Origin: Arcuatula senhousia
Taxonomy: Eukaryota; Mollusca; Bivalvia; Mytilida; Mytilidae
DNA: 64,000 nt
Direction of reading: 5' to 3'
Assembly: GCA_963971305.1 (NCBI GenBank)
Contig: OZ020306.1
Span: 71,025,022 to 71,089,021, forward strand
Part shown: positions 36,550-46,261 of the stretch, piece after piece
How the letters are laid out: every line of letters begins with the position of its first letter
How positions within the stretch are numbered: the first letter of the stretch is position 1
Notes under the pieces: model-generated
Databases searched by the model: none
Told to the model about the DNA's origin: nothing
Seen by the model: the letters and a program-made list of their open reading frames with translations, nothing else
Made by a program: the position numbers and the translations under genes

Positions 36550-37430
36550 CATGTCGATTAATTAAAGGCCGCGGCAGTCCTGACATGGTACAGGCATTTC
36601 AAAACAAATGGTTGGTTAAATCAGGTTTTATGGAACGCCATACTTCCCTTTTTCATTGCTATCTTAGGGTCTGTTAGTAACAGAAAACACGACTAAGTTG
36701 TAAAAACATAAAATTTATTGAAGTGATCATATCAGTACAAAAATCAGCAAAACAGTAATCAAAACATTCACTATACATTTAGTTTAACATTTTGAATGTT
36801 TCTACCAACGGCTGGTACTAAGTTTAGAGACGTATTCTTTTATAACCCTGGTCTAATAGTCAGTCACGGAGAATAAAAAAAAATCAAAAATTGTACAAGC
36901 TGACATAGCGAATAAGTTGTAAAATATAAACACCATAATCAGTTGAAGTAGGTATGTTACTTGCAAGGTTGAAAAATTTAATAATTTAAATAATAAATCG
37001 CCTCCTTTATCGTATTTTTTTTTTCAAATTTGAGATCATGTTAATCCAAAATTGACGTGAACCAATTGGATTCGGTAGTTTCCTCAATCTTTAACTATGG
37101 GGGATATATCAAAAGAATCCATCTACTAGACGAAGCGTTGTTAACAGAAAAGAAACCATCAGTATATCTGAAAGCGAGATTAACAGACCTTTCCTCTTTT
37201 ATCTTCTTCTTGCAAACGAGTTCCCGAAAAATTCAGTCTCGTACAATAAGAAGTCGACGAGGAGAGGAGCACAATTTGTGCCCATTGGAGTGCCAATTCG
37301 TTGTTGGAAAATATCTCTTCCAAATGTGACAAATACGATGTTAATAAGGAAATTAAGCATTCTGCAAACTGGGTTCAATGTGTAACAAATGTGTTCTTTT
37401 TAAGATGTTTTGGAAAAATGCAGAATTATA
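36550..37430 (-). mobile_element. Penelope-like RT remnant just upstream of the gene
   Basis: On the minus strand, MLNFLINIVFVTFGRDIFQQ is followed by RIGTPMGTNCAPLL and then FRYTDG. These are the conserved RT blocks around the PMG motif and the catalytic Y-x-D-D box, here Y-T-D-G and so inactivated. Stops and shifts follow, then the shared 3' UTR ending near 36,556. A plus-strand frame at 37,057-37,329 is its shadow. It may have replaced or moved upstream promoter sequence of the gene. Confidence 0.8.
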
Positions 37431-37649
37431 ACCTAAAAAAAGCGTTTTTGAATTGAAAAAAAAAAATCGTTTTCAAGAGCTTTTTATCACACGATACTTA
37501 AGATTTTCGTATGGCAATGAGGCTTACAAAATTGAAAAATTAAAACCTGAAAGTTTTCAAAGAATCAACCTAAGAAAAAGGATGGCATTTAATTTTGTCT
37601 TACAAATCTTTCTTTAAAATCCACATATGACTGATTCCATTACGATTAT

Positions 37650-38590
37650 AAAGAGTGTCATACTATGCTTGTTGTCCTTCCTTGACAGCAGACAAGATCT
37701 TAGTAAGTTGATCGGACAGCTCTGTGGTTGAACATAATGAAGACCCAGCTATTTCTTTTCACAGTATATTCTCCCCCTGACTTGATATTCAATCATTTTA
37801 AACTATTTTTTCGATCATATCGGGCACAAGTGCTTTTCTACCAAAAGGTCGGGTGAATTTGACAAACATTGTTCATGGTTCGGCCACTGCAAACGTGCCA
37901 TAATTTATTTTTATACGCAGATACAGCATATCAAAAGCATTGAGTTTAGGATATAAGATTTGGCACTTTATATTATGAAATTACCTGGTCGAAAACCGAT
38001 GCTTTTTAAGACTCTTATTGGACACAAGAGACAAGTACTGGTAACTTTTCCGAGGATCAAGACAAAATGTCCTCACATTGGTATGTTTACGTTTGCTTCA
38101 ATTTTAAAGACAAGGTTACTTTGGTTTAAAGCTCTAATTAAAACTTTGAAGCCTTTTACATTTTAAATGTAAATTTTCTCTCAACTTGTTGTGGAAATAT
38201 AGCGGAATTTCATGATTAAAATAATTAAGACCATCGTATTTTTACGACTCTGCGCTTACATGTTGCGCCTGGCAATTTTTCGACGTTGTTGACGTTTTCA
38301 ATATTGAAAACGACACAATCGACTATTTTGTTTCTCGTTTCTATATTTTCTTTTTTTTATTTCTTTGTCTTCATATGTATATGTATTCAAGCTAGGGTTC
38401 TTCAACAACTGTACAAAACGAAATGGTTAATACTTTTTTTATGTATACCTTTGTACCTACATAGGTTGTATCAGAATAAATGATATATACTGCGTTTGGT
38501 TTGTGCATATCGTTTGTTTTCTTTTGTGGGGGTGGGGCGGGGTGGTCACATTTCCTTTGCAATGGTAATATTACCGTATGTTTTTTAAAT
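37650..38590. other. Intergenic, no feature recognised
   Basis: This is AT-rich sequence without a convincing exon, tandem repeat or inverted repeat. Short open frames here lack codon pattern and splice support. Confidence 0.5.
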
Positions 38591-38604
38591 AAAAAATACA
38601 GACC

Positions 38605-39080
38605 CCGTATCGGGAAAGCTTCCCATTCTATCGGGCATTGTGAATGGGGAATCGTGTAAGGGACATGGGGAATGGAGTATCGTGCATCGTGCAACGTGAA
38701 TCGGGTATGGAGGATGGAGAACGTGACAAAATCCTTTCGTGCATGGGGAATGGAGAATGGTGTACATGTACATGTATCGGGAAAGGGGAATGGTGCATCG
38801 TGCATGGGGAATGGGGAATGCGGACGTACATGTAATATGTGAAACGAACTTGGTAAATCTACCTAACGTGAATGGGGAATGGGGAATGAAGCATCGTGCA
38901 ACGTGCATCGTGGATGGGGAATAGGGAATGGGGAATGGTGTATTGTGTATGTGTGTCGGGCATCGGGAACGCATTAATGGGGAATGGTGGATCGGGCATG
39001 GTGCATCGGGAATGGGGAATGGGGCATCGTGCAACGTGCATCGTGTATCGTGAATGGGGTAAATGGGAAGCTTTCCCTTT
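38605..39080. mobile_element. Element with 15 bp terminal inverted repeats filled by a GAATGGGGAATGG minisatellite
   Basis: GGGAAAGCTTCCCAT (38,612-38,626) and its exact reverse complement (39,063-39,077) bound about 440 bp. The interior is built of GAATGGGGAATGG, GTGCATCGTGCAACGTGCAT and CGTGTATCG-type words. Overlapping open frames in many frames come from the low-complexity content and are not genes. The paralogue at 61.2 kb lacks it. Confidence 0.8.
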
Positions 39081-39389
39081 CCGAGGTTTGTAAAAGCATT
39101 AAACAGACGAAACTTATATACATGTATACGTAATAATAATATAAAAGACCCAAACATTTCAAATATGACACGAAATGTAGAAAAAATGATTAAAATAAAA
39201 TAAAAAAAAAACTAATTTCTTACATTTTTATTAAAATTACTTTTAATTTGCCATATTCATTAAATATCCGATTAAGAAAAACGAAATATTATCACAATTC
39301 CTTGTTTAAAGAATGTACATTTGTATAACGTCAAGTAAGAGGCGTCACAAAACAGTACCAATATCTTGCTATATTAGCTTTATACTTAC

Positions 39390-39429
39390 ATTTTATATTA
39401 GTAATATTTTCATCAGGGTTCGAGAAAAA
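39390..39429 (-). other. Possible micro-exon in paralogous segment X
   Basis: On the minus strand TACAG precedes and GTAAGT follows a 40 nt stretch readable as FFSNPDENITNIK. The paralogous stretch at 61,461-61,497 is 37 nt with the same splice-like ends and one codon fewer. Neighbouring exons could not be joined in frame, so this is weak. Confidence 0.25.
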
Positions 39430-40292
39430 CTGTACATACGACACACATGCTCTGAAGCATACTGAACTGTAATGTAAAATTGTGTAAACATTTGTGTTGA
39501 CATTCGGATACCCCATTGGTACCTCTGCCTCTCTAATAGACTATATAAATATCGAATATGGAATCTTACTAACCTTTCAAAATCCTTTAATGTGATTAAG
39601 AATAGAACATGATTTTTCCAATGGGGCTTTTAATTGATTCTTGAAGACAAATCAGCATTTGATCAATTCTTGATATACCCTTTAAACATCTTTAATACAG
39701 GCATGATAATGATTCTTAATGCGGAAGTTCGTTACAGTTCATTAGAATATTATATCTGTGTTGTTTGAAGCTCTTTGATAAAGTATTATACGATCGACGG
39801 CAGCACTTGTCAAATAAGTTTGCCAAAATTATATAGTACGTGTTGAAACGTTGAAATATTTAAACAAAGCACCATTCATATGCAGTTACTTGTGGATATA
39901 TTTTATCATTAACAGTAGACTGGAAATTTTCAAGTCGAGGAAATTTTTGAATAAAATTATCAAAGAAGATCTCTCGTTGCGAAATTTATATCAAATAAAG
40001 GTAATAAAAAATACCGAACTAGGACAATTAATCTCAAATGTTCATGAGACAAGACAACAGGACATATAGGCAAAAATGAAGATCGCAAGGATCCTGACTT
40101 GTTCCAAAGGGTAAAAACTTATTTAGTTTTTACCTTTTAAATGTGGATTTCACCATCCATTTATTTATCTTTTTAATTTATACGCAGGCCACAGTGCAAC
40201 AAATCTTATTATTATTTTTAAATACTTGTGTTGATCGGTTTATGTATATGTTACAATAAATAGGTGAAATCAGTTATTATACGTAATCACTA

Positions 40293-40383
40293 AAATTAAG
40301 TAATTACCTGTAATTCCTGAAGGCCCTAGTAAATACATGTAATTCCTAAATCAGACCAGGTATTACAAGTAATTACTAATTTT
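40293..40383. repeat. Small hairpin repeat with GTAATTAC arms
   Basis: AATTAAGTAATTACCTGTAA at 40,294 pairs with a near reverse complement ending at 40,383. The arms are about 27 nt with a few mismatches and a roughly 37 nt loop. TGTAATTCCT is repeated inside. It resembles a small MITE. Confidence 0.6.
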
Positions 40384-41029
40384 CAAATAAATTATTTCAC
40401 CTTTTTACTGACTGTCATTTTTCTAGTTTACAAAAACATAACACTTAAAAATAGGTACTGTATATTTTATATAGTCGTATAGACCTTTAAACCAACTGTA
40501 TAAAATTTATCTACATTCTTAATACAACTTCGTGGTTTTTAAGGCCAAAAATTTCACAATGATAAAGTTATGTAAAGTCTAGAGCAATCTGTTTTCCCGC
40601 CACATTTTTTGACGTCATATATATTGGAAACGAACACACGAACACATACTTTTCTTTTTGTCATTTTATTTAGTACACAATTATCTATCATGTTCATCAC
40701 ATATGATAAAATGTTTGATATAAAAGAGGTCAGGAGTGACCATCCTTAACGGCAACTTTATCTAAAACGTTAAAAACAGGTTTTAGTAAATAAATGCTTA
40801 ACATGTTAGAGATTGGGTTTTGCCTCGCTTGAAGGCTTAATTGTAAAAAGAAGCAGCAAGTAAGAAATGGTTGCAAATTAGTGGCATGGTGCTTGTTCTA
40901 AATAATACAAAATATTTAATACCATTTATGTTTTTTTTTTAAATATGATAGTTGTTTAAAGACAAAACCTATTAAACCCTAATACTTTTGGTTTTGAGTA
41001 CTTTTCGTTTTCAACAGTTTTGGAATTTG

Positions 41030-41470
41030 ACCTTCCAATGTTTTGATTTAAATGCTACTGATGAGAGGTTACTCCTTGAAATATCGATATATAGCATATC
41101 CAAATTAACCGTTGATACCTGCGTTTTGATATTTGTAATTACAAAATGTAATTATTTCAAAATAATTTGTCAATTATGAATTGTGTGTTACTAAATTAGT
41201 AGCTGACAGAGAAGTTTGTTTTAGAACATCATAAAGTTATATTTTATGTCCTTTTAATGGCATTGATATTCATTGCCAAAATTATATGATCAATTATGTT
41301 CAAACTTTGGATGATTTAAATAAAATATGTCTTCACCAGCACTATCCGGTTTTATTTGGTTACTCCTTTTAAATATTTACCGAAAGAAATAAAGAAAGGA
41401 TACCAAAGTTTTTTTGTTATAATTTTCGCATTGACTTATAGAACAATTATCTCTATAAGGTTGGAAAACT
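41030..41470. repeat. Paralogous segment Y, copy 1
   Basis: It matches 59,610-59,920 in order and orientation: TACAAAATGTA(A/G)TTATTTC, CAATTATGTTCAAACT/CAATTGTGTTCAAACT, CACCAGCAC, ATCCGGTTTTATTT and CCTTTTAAAT. A weaker third copy is near 43,745-43,800. Confidence 0.65.
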
Positions 41471-42124
41471 GTAAGTTCTACCATTTAACGTTGCACATAA
41501 TGATGTGACTTAAATGACGCTTAAATAAACATAATTGAATTTGATATAAACACATATTATATATACAATAATTAAAACTTCAATAGATATACAAAATAGC
41601 TGGCAAATAATTAGAGCGATATACTTTAAACACAGCGTACCGGCATTTTGTTGATCATTCCTTTATAAGCCAATAACATATGATATATTCTCTTACATAT
41701 TTTTACGACTTGTTCAGATATCTGCAAAAATTGTAAGCACTGGTTTTTTAATCTAGAAGTGGTTACTTACAATGTTCCGGTGGCTTTAAACGTCACTAGA
41801 AGAACATGTTACTACTGGAGCGTACAAAACCCACTTGACAACTACAATGTACTTGATTTACTGGACTATCAAAGTGTCCAGTATGTTAAGAAATCAGTAT
41901 AAATTCAGTATTTTATTCTTGCAGTCAATCAAGTAAAATCAAGACGTGTCCAAGTAAAACCAAGAATTAATACACTGGAAGCTACTGGATCGGCATTGAA
42001 AATAAAGTGCTGAAATTGAACTCTTACCGTTACTAAAAATTTAACATGTTCAGTGAAAACAAAACTTGTCAAGTTAATACTGTGCGTTTAAAAGGTGTTT
42101 GGCTTTACTAGTGAGTTAAAACGA

Positions 42125-42400
42125 TAACGGAAAGGAACTTGCAAGTAACTCACAAACCACACGTAAAGCGAATCCTCTGCGAGTTCTGCACGTGTTATGT
42201 ACGAGTAAATGCGAGTCATTTACAATAACTTTGAGTTCTTTACAAGTGATTAACGAAGGGCTTACGAATTAAAAAAAATGACATTGTTGTTCAACACTAC
42301 AAGTCAAAATTCTTCAAAAAACTTTCACTTACACGAGTTAACAAGAGTTAATTACGAGTGCTTGCGATCAAATACGAGTTGCGAACTCGTTATAACTAGT
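42125..42400. repeat. Dispersed ACTCGTAA-rich repeat, copy 2
   Basis: It is the counterpart of 21,600-21,895 with the same word order. The 3' part reads GCGATCAAATACGAGTTGCG and AACTCGT. Confidence 0.6.
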
Positions 42401-42699
42401 AAGAAAATGTAAAGGGGGTATAAGATAAATTTGTTTGCTATTAAATCTTGTATAACATTCGGTAAAATAATAATGAATCCTTATAGTTATCATTAAAACA
42501 ATGATATTGCTCTCCATAATATGGTGTTATATATTCAATATATTTTATTTTATATAATATCCATGATGTAGTCTGTTCGTCAACAAACTTCGTCAAGCTG
42601 TGTAAGAGGTTTTGGAACAAATAATAGGTATACGGTCCTTTAATAGTGACAGCCATTGATAATATTTGTTTGCAAACATGTTCAATACACGTCAACACT

Positions 42700-43051
42700 A
42701 CGAACCCCGTATCAGGAAAGCTTCCCATTCTATCGGGCATCGTGAATGGGGAATCGTGTAAGGGGCATGGGAAATGGAGTATCGTGCATCGTGCAACGTG
42801 CATCGGGTATGGAGGATGGAGAACGTGACCAAAATCATTTCGTGCATGGGGAATGGAGAATGGTGTACATGTACATGTATCGGGCAAGGGGAATGGAGAA
42901 TGGTGTATCGGGAATGAGGAATGGTGCATCGTGCATGGGGAATGGGGAATGCGGACTTACATGTAATATGTGAAACGAACTTGGTAAATCTACCTAACGT
43001 GAATGGGGAATGGAGCATCGTGCAACGTGCATCGTGGATGGGAAATGGAGC
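42700..43051. mobile_element. Second, 3'-truncated copy of the GAATGGGGAATGG minisatellite element
   Basis: It starts CCCCGTATCAGGAAAGCTTC like the 38.6 kb copy and runs through the same minisatellite words, including TGTACATGTACATGTATCGG. It stops before the right inverted repeat. Long stretches are nearly identical to 38,605-38,915. Confidence 0.8.
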
Positions 43052-43135
43052 TGTTATGATTATTAATCATTATATAATGTATTCTTATAAGAGACTGAAT
43101 CATTACATATGTTGTATGGTATTTGTAGTCTTGGG

Positions 43136-43205
43136 CCAATGCAAGACGGCGAGCAGCGACCTCTGGTCATGTTGAAGACTGCTCGCTGTTTTCCGTTGTG
43201 TGTTC
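43136..43205 (+). repeat. Short dispersed repeat (GAGCAGCGACC...)
   Basis: It contains GAGCAGCGACCTCTGGTCAT and a TTGAAGACTGCT segment, matching 55,635-55,695 and the reverse of 28,069-28,120. Confidence 0.55.
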
Positions 43206-44285
43206 TTCTAAAAGGAGTAGAAGGTCGCACATATGATAGGACATATCGACATTACCCGAATACTTTAATAAAATTTTAGACGGCTAGTAAGTAACTGTGT
43301 CTTTGCAAAAAGCCTAACGTTAGTACAAAAAAATCAACAAGGATTAAAAATCAATGATTGCATATGTGTTTCTTCTTTATTGAAAGCCAATTCTCAAACT
43401 TTACCTTACATTAAGTTGGTTTTTTTCGCAAATATCTAATTTTCGCTTTTTTTGCGAAAGTTTGCATCTCGCGAAAAAAAAATCATGAATATCATATAAT
43501 ATGCACCTATATAAACTTACTGCATTTGCAATGTCATCAACTGGTACAAGTAAATACAAATTAAATAAAAAAAAATAATATTAGATACTCATTACAGTAT
43601 ATACTTTTTTTCCACTGAGTTTTGTCTAACAAAAAAAGGTCAACAGACAACTTGTTTGTCTAATTTTAAATATATGAACAACTTGATCAATATTCTCGTT
43701 TCAAAATATATTGATACGGTTACTTTTATTTCAAATCTTGTTTTGGGCACCAAATGTTTTTGATTAAAATGCCGCTGATAGAAGATTAACTCATTCAATT
43801 AACATCTGCAGCGCAATAAGAATAATAATAAACCAAAATCAAAGGCCACAGAAGAGGCATACTAAACATAAATTAGAAATAAAGATGATTGTATAAAATA
43901 TCATTATATTTGATACGTAAAATCAATTATGTTGATACTCGCATTTGTAACTTTGTATGTTTCTTACCTCAAACAAACGACTTTTACCAACCAGTTAAAA
44001 TGTGAAATACCTGTTTTCTTATATTGTTCAAACGTTAAATAAATCAATTTATAAACGACAATTACAAAAATATATTTTAATATTTGAATCTTTTTCAATG
44101 GAACTTTACTAGATGACCTGGTAAAAAAACTGTTTTTAATTGAAGCTAATAATTATATTTGACAAAATGTCTGACAAGGAATGTAAAGACTATGTAGGGA
44201 AACCCCATAAAATAATAGATCAGTAGGAAAAAAGACTCCATAAAACACAAAAATACAAAACAACAACGGAAAAGCGATAAATACT
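43206..44285. other. AT-rich intergenic stretch
   Basis: A weak third copy of segment Y lies near 43,745-43,800 (AATGTTTTTGATTAAAATGC, then a CTGATAGAAGATTAACTC-like block). Otherwise nothing was recognised. Confidence 0.4.
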
Positions 44286-44439
44286 GGTTTCACAACTATG
44301 AGCGATGTGTCACCGGTTTTTATCACATCGACTTAGATATTTGTCATAAAAGAAACGAGCTTCTTGCGGGTTTTTATTTGACAAATATCTAACGAGTGTG
44401 ATAAAAGTCGGTATTATCATCGATCAAAGTTGTGAAACC
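44286..44439. mobile_element. Foldback element, ~65-75 bp imperfect arms
   Basis: It begins GGTTTCACAACT and ends AGTTGTGAAACC. Inside, GATGTGTCACCGG/CCGACTTTTATCACA and TTAGATATTTGTCA pair with their opposite counterparts, leaving a short loop around GAAACGAGCTTCTTG. A transcript would fold into one long stem. Confidence 0.8.
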
Positions 44440-44862
44440 TTTTTCTCTAACTGTTAAATTAAATTATTATTATTTGAAAGCTCTCTGACAATTTTTCCAT
44501 TCCATAGCAAATTTAGAATGTCGCGCCTATTGTGACCTATGAATATATGCAAATTTGGAACCTCACGCCTTCTTTGACGTATGAATCCATATGCCAATTT
44601 GGAACGTCACGCTATCTGTGACGTAGATATTAACCAATCAACTTTGAGGAGCAAAAATAACGACGAATCAAAAACTTTATTTTAAAAAAGTGAACCAATC
44701 AAAACCATTGAGTGAAATGAATAAACAACTTCGGATCATACACCGACAGCCAATGAAAACGTTGGAATGGGGTTTTCTAGAAATATCGCATCGTGTGGAG
44801 TGTGCTACGCAATAAAGTCTCATCCCGCGAGAACTAGATATTAGAGAAAAATCTCAAGTCGA
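44440..44862. other. Stretch bounded by TTTTTCTCTAA / TTAGAGAAAAA with CRE-like and CCAAT-like sites
   Basis: The outer 11 bp are inverted copies (44,441-44,451 and 44,852-44,862). Inside, three ~43 bp units start at 44,510, 44,552 and 44,596, each AATTT(A/G)GAA...TGAC. Two of them carry TGACGTA, a CRE-like core. Three CCAAT boxes follow near 44,634, 44,692 and 44,751. It could be a MITE or a promoter; no gene was found on either side. Confidence 0.45.
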
Positions 44863-45930
44863 AATGAGATTGAACTCAGATGCTCCTCAAAAGTAAGCAT
44901 TTTTGATTTCTATAAAATGCCTGTATCGTTGCCAACTGTCAATTCAGTGTGCGAAATCCGGTATTGGAAGTCAAAACAAAAATATTACAGACCAAATGCG
45001 AGTATGCCCACTGTAGCGGGCCCCAAAGAGCATACTTTGCAAATAGGTCTTAAACGTGCATGGGTTTTTTAGTAATCAGCATTAGTATGGATAGATTTCC
45101 GGTCTGTCGCTCATCTACTTCCTATTAATTTCGACAATTATGTTCAATAGTAGACAATATGTAGGTTTGGCGTGGTGCACGACATTTTTGGCAATATAAT
45201 TGGCAAATTCAAATTTCAACTTAAATAAGAATTTTGTCTATATTATTAAAATAATGCCGAATAAAATGATCCTCTTCCAGCAGGCAAGACACAACCGATT
45301 TACACTATTTAATGAGTATTAAAACCTTATGTACAAATTCATGTGCATTGTCAAAAACCTAGTAAAAACTTACTAGAAACAGCGCTAAAACCGCTAGGAC
45401 GTACTAACAACGTATTGCTACGATCATGAAGTTTTCAATACACTCTTAGTAGGTCTGTATTATGTTTCGACTTCTCCACGTCCTCACTACGGTTGTTTTG
45501 AACATGTTCAAATTATTTCACATCCTTCAAGTTCTTGAATTTTGTACCACGTCCAAGAGACTTCGTACTTTGTACATTAAAGTTTGCACAACGACTATAC
45601 ACGTTTCTAGTAAGTCTTTACTACGTTCAACAGCTTCTTTCAATGTTTTAGTTCCTTGAGGACTTCATAAGAACGTAGTACGAACTTTATACAGTGTGAC
45701 GGGGTCATAAAATGGTCGGTCTTTAAGCCCAGTACTTATACGCATTGGTAGATCATTAAAAATTGCTGTGAAATCACAGGGTTATGTTGCTCATCGGTTG
45801 CTGTTTTCACGCAAGAAATTTTACCATGAACTTGTAGATAAATATAAGATTTCAATCTCTCAGATGAGTGCAGATGTTGGTTTGTCATAGGGTTTTTGTT
45901 TTGTTCTCCTTAACTGGATTTGACACCCTG
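44863..45930. other. Intergenic, nothing recognised
   Basis: No exon-like frame with splice support was seen, and no tandem repeat beyond loosely recurring ACGT-centred words at 45.4-45.7 kb. Confidence 0.4.
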
Positions 45931-45944
45931 AAATATAAATTGGC

Positions 45945-46150
45945 AGCGCGACGGATGTGCTATAGCAGGCAGGAACCGCTTACTCTTCCGGAGCATCCAG
46001 GTTCAATCTTGTTACTACTTCAGTTGATTGTTGTTGGATTGATTTTGTTTTCTGTTTCCTCGTGCTGTTCTTGTTCATGTTTACCGGTTTTGTCGTTGCC
46101 CTTTCGGACTTTTTACACTCGAATGCCCCTTTGGTGCCTCTTTGCTTATT
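45945..46150 (+). repeat. Dispersed repeat with TTGTCGTTGCCCTTTCGGAC
   Basis: This is the longest copy. It has CTATAGCAGGCAGGAACCGC and ACCGCTTACTCTTC upstream, then TCGTGCTGTTCTTGTTCATG, TTTACCGG and TTGTCGTTGCCCTTTCGGAC. Its order relative to neighbours parallels 31,205-31,425. Confidence 0.7.
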
Positions 46151-46261
46151 TTTTACAGAAACAGACGAAATATATTGCCGTCGAGAATACCACCTGAGAA
46201 AGAACTTGGATGATCAATCTTATATATCCAAGAACAAAAGACAAAACAAGGTAAAGACATA

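Larger units (their letters stand above)
38540..39950. repeat. Paralogous segment X, copy 1
   Basis: Apart from the minisatellite element at 38.61-39.08 kb, it matches 61,200-61,980 in the same order: TTTGCAATGGTAAT, ATGACACGAAATGTAGAAA, TTATACTTACATTTTATA, TCGAGAAAAACTGTA, GCGGAAGTTCG/GTGGAAGTTCG and TTGCCAAAATTATA. Divergence is appreciable. Confidence 0.75.

Noticed and set aside
37057..37329. 90-codon plus-strand open frame
   Set aside because: The minus strand here reads as RT blocks (FGRDIFQQ, GTPMGTNCAPLL), so the plus frame is a shadow.
38392..39171. Many overlapping His/Pro/Cys-rich open frames in both strands (also at 42.4-43.1 kb)
   Set aside because: They arise from the GAATGGGGAATGG minisatellite, which is open in several frames at once.
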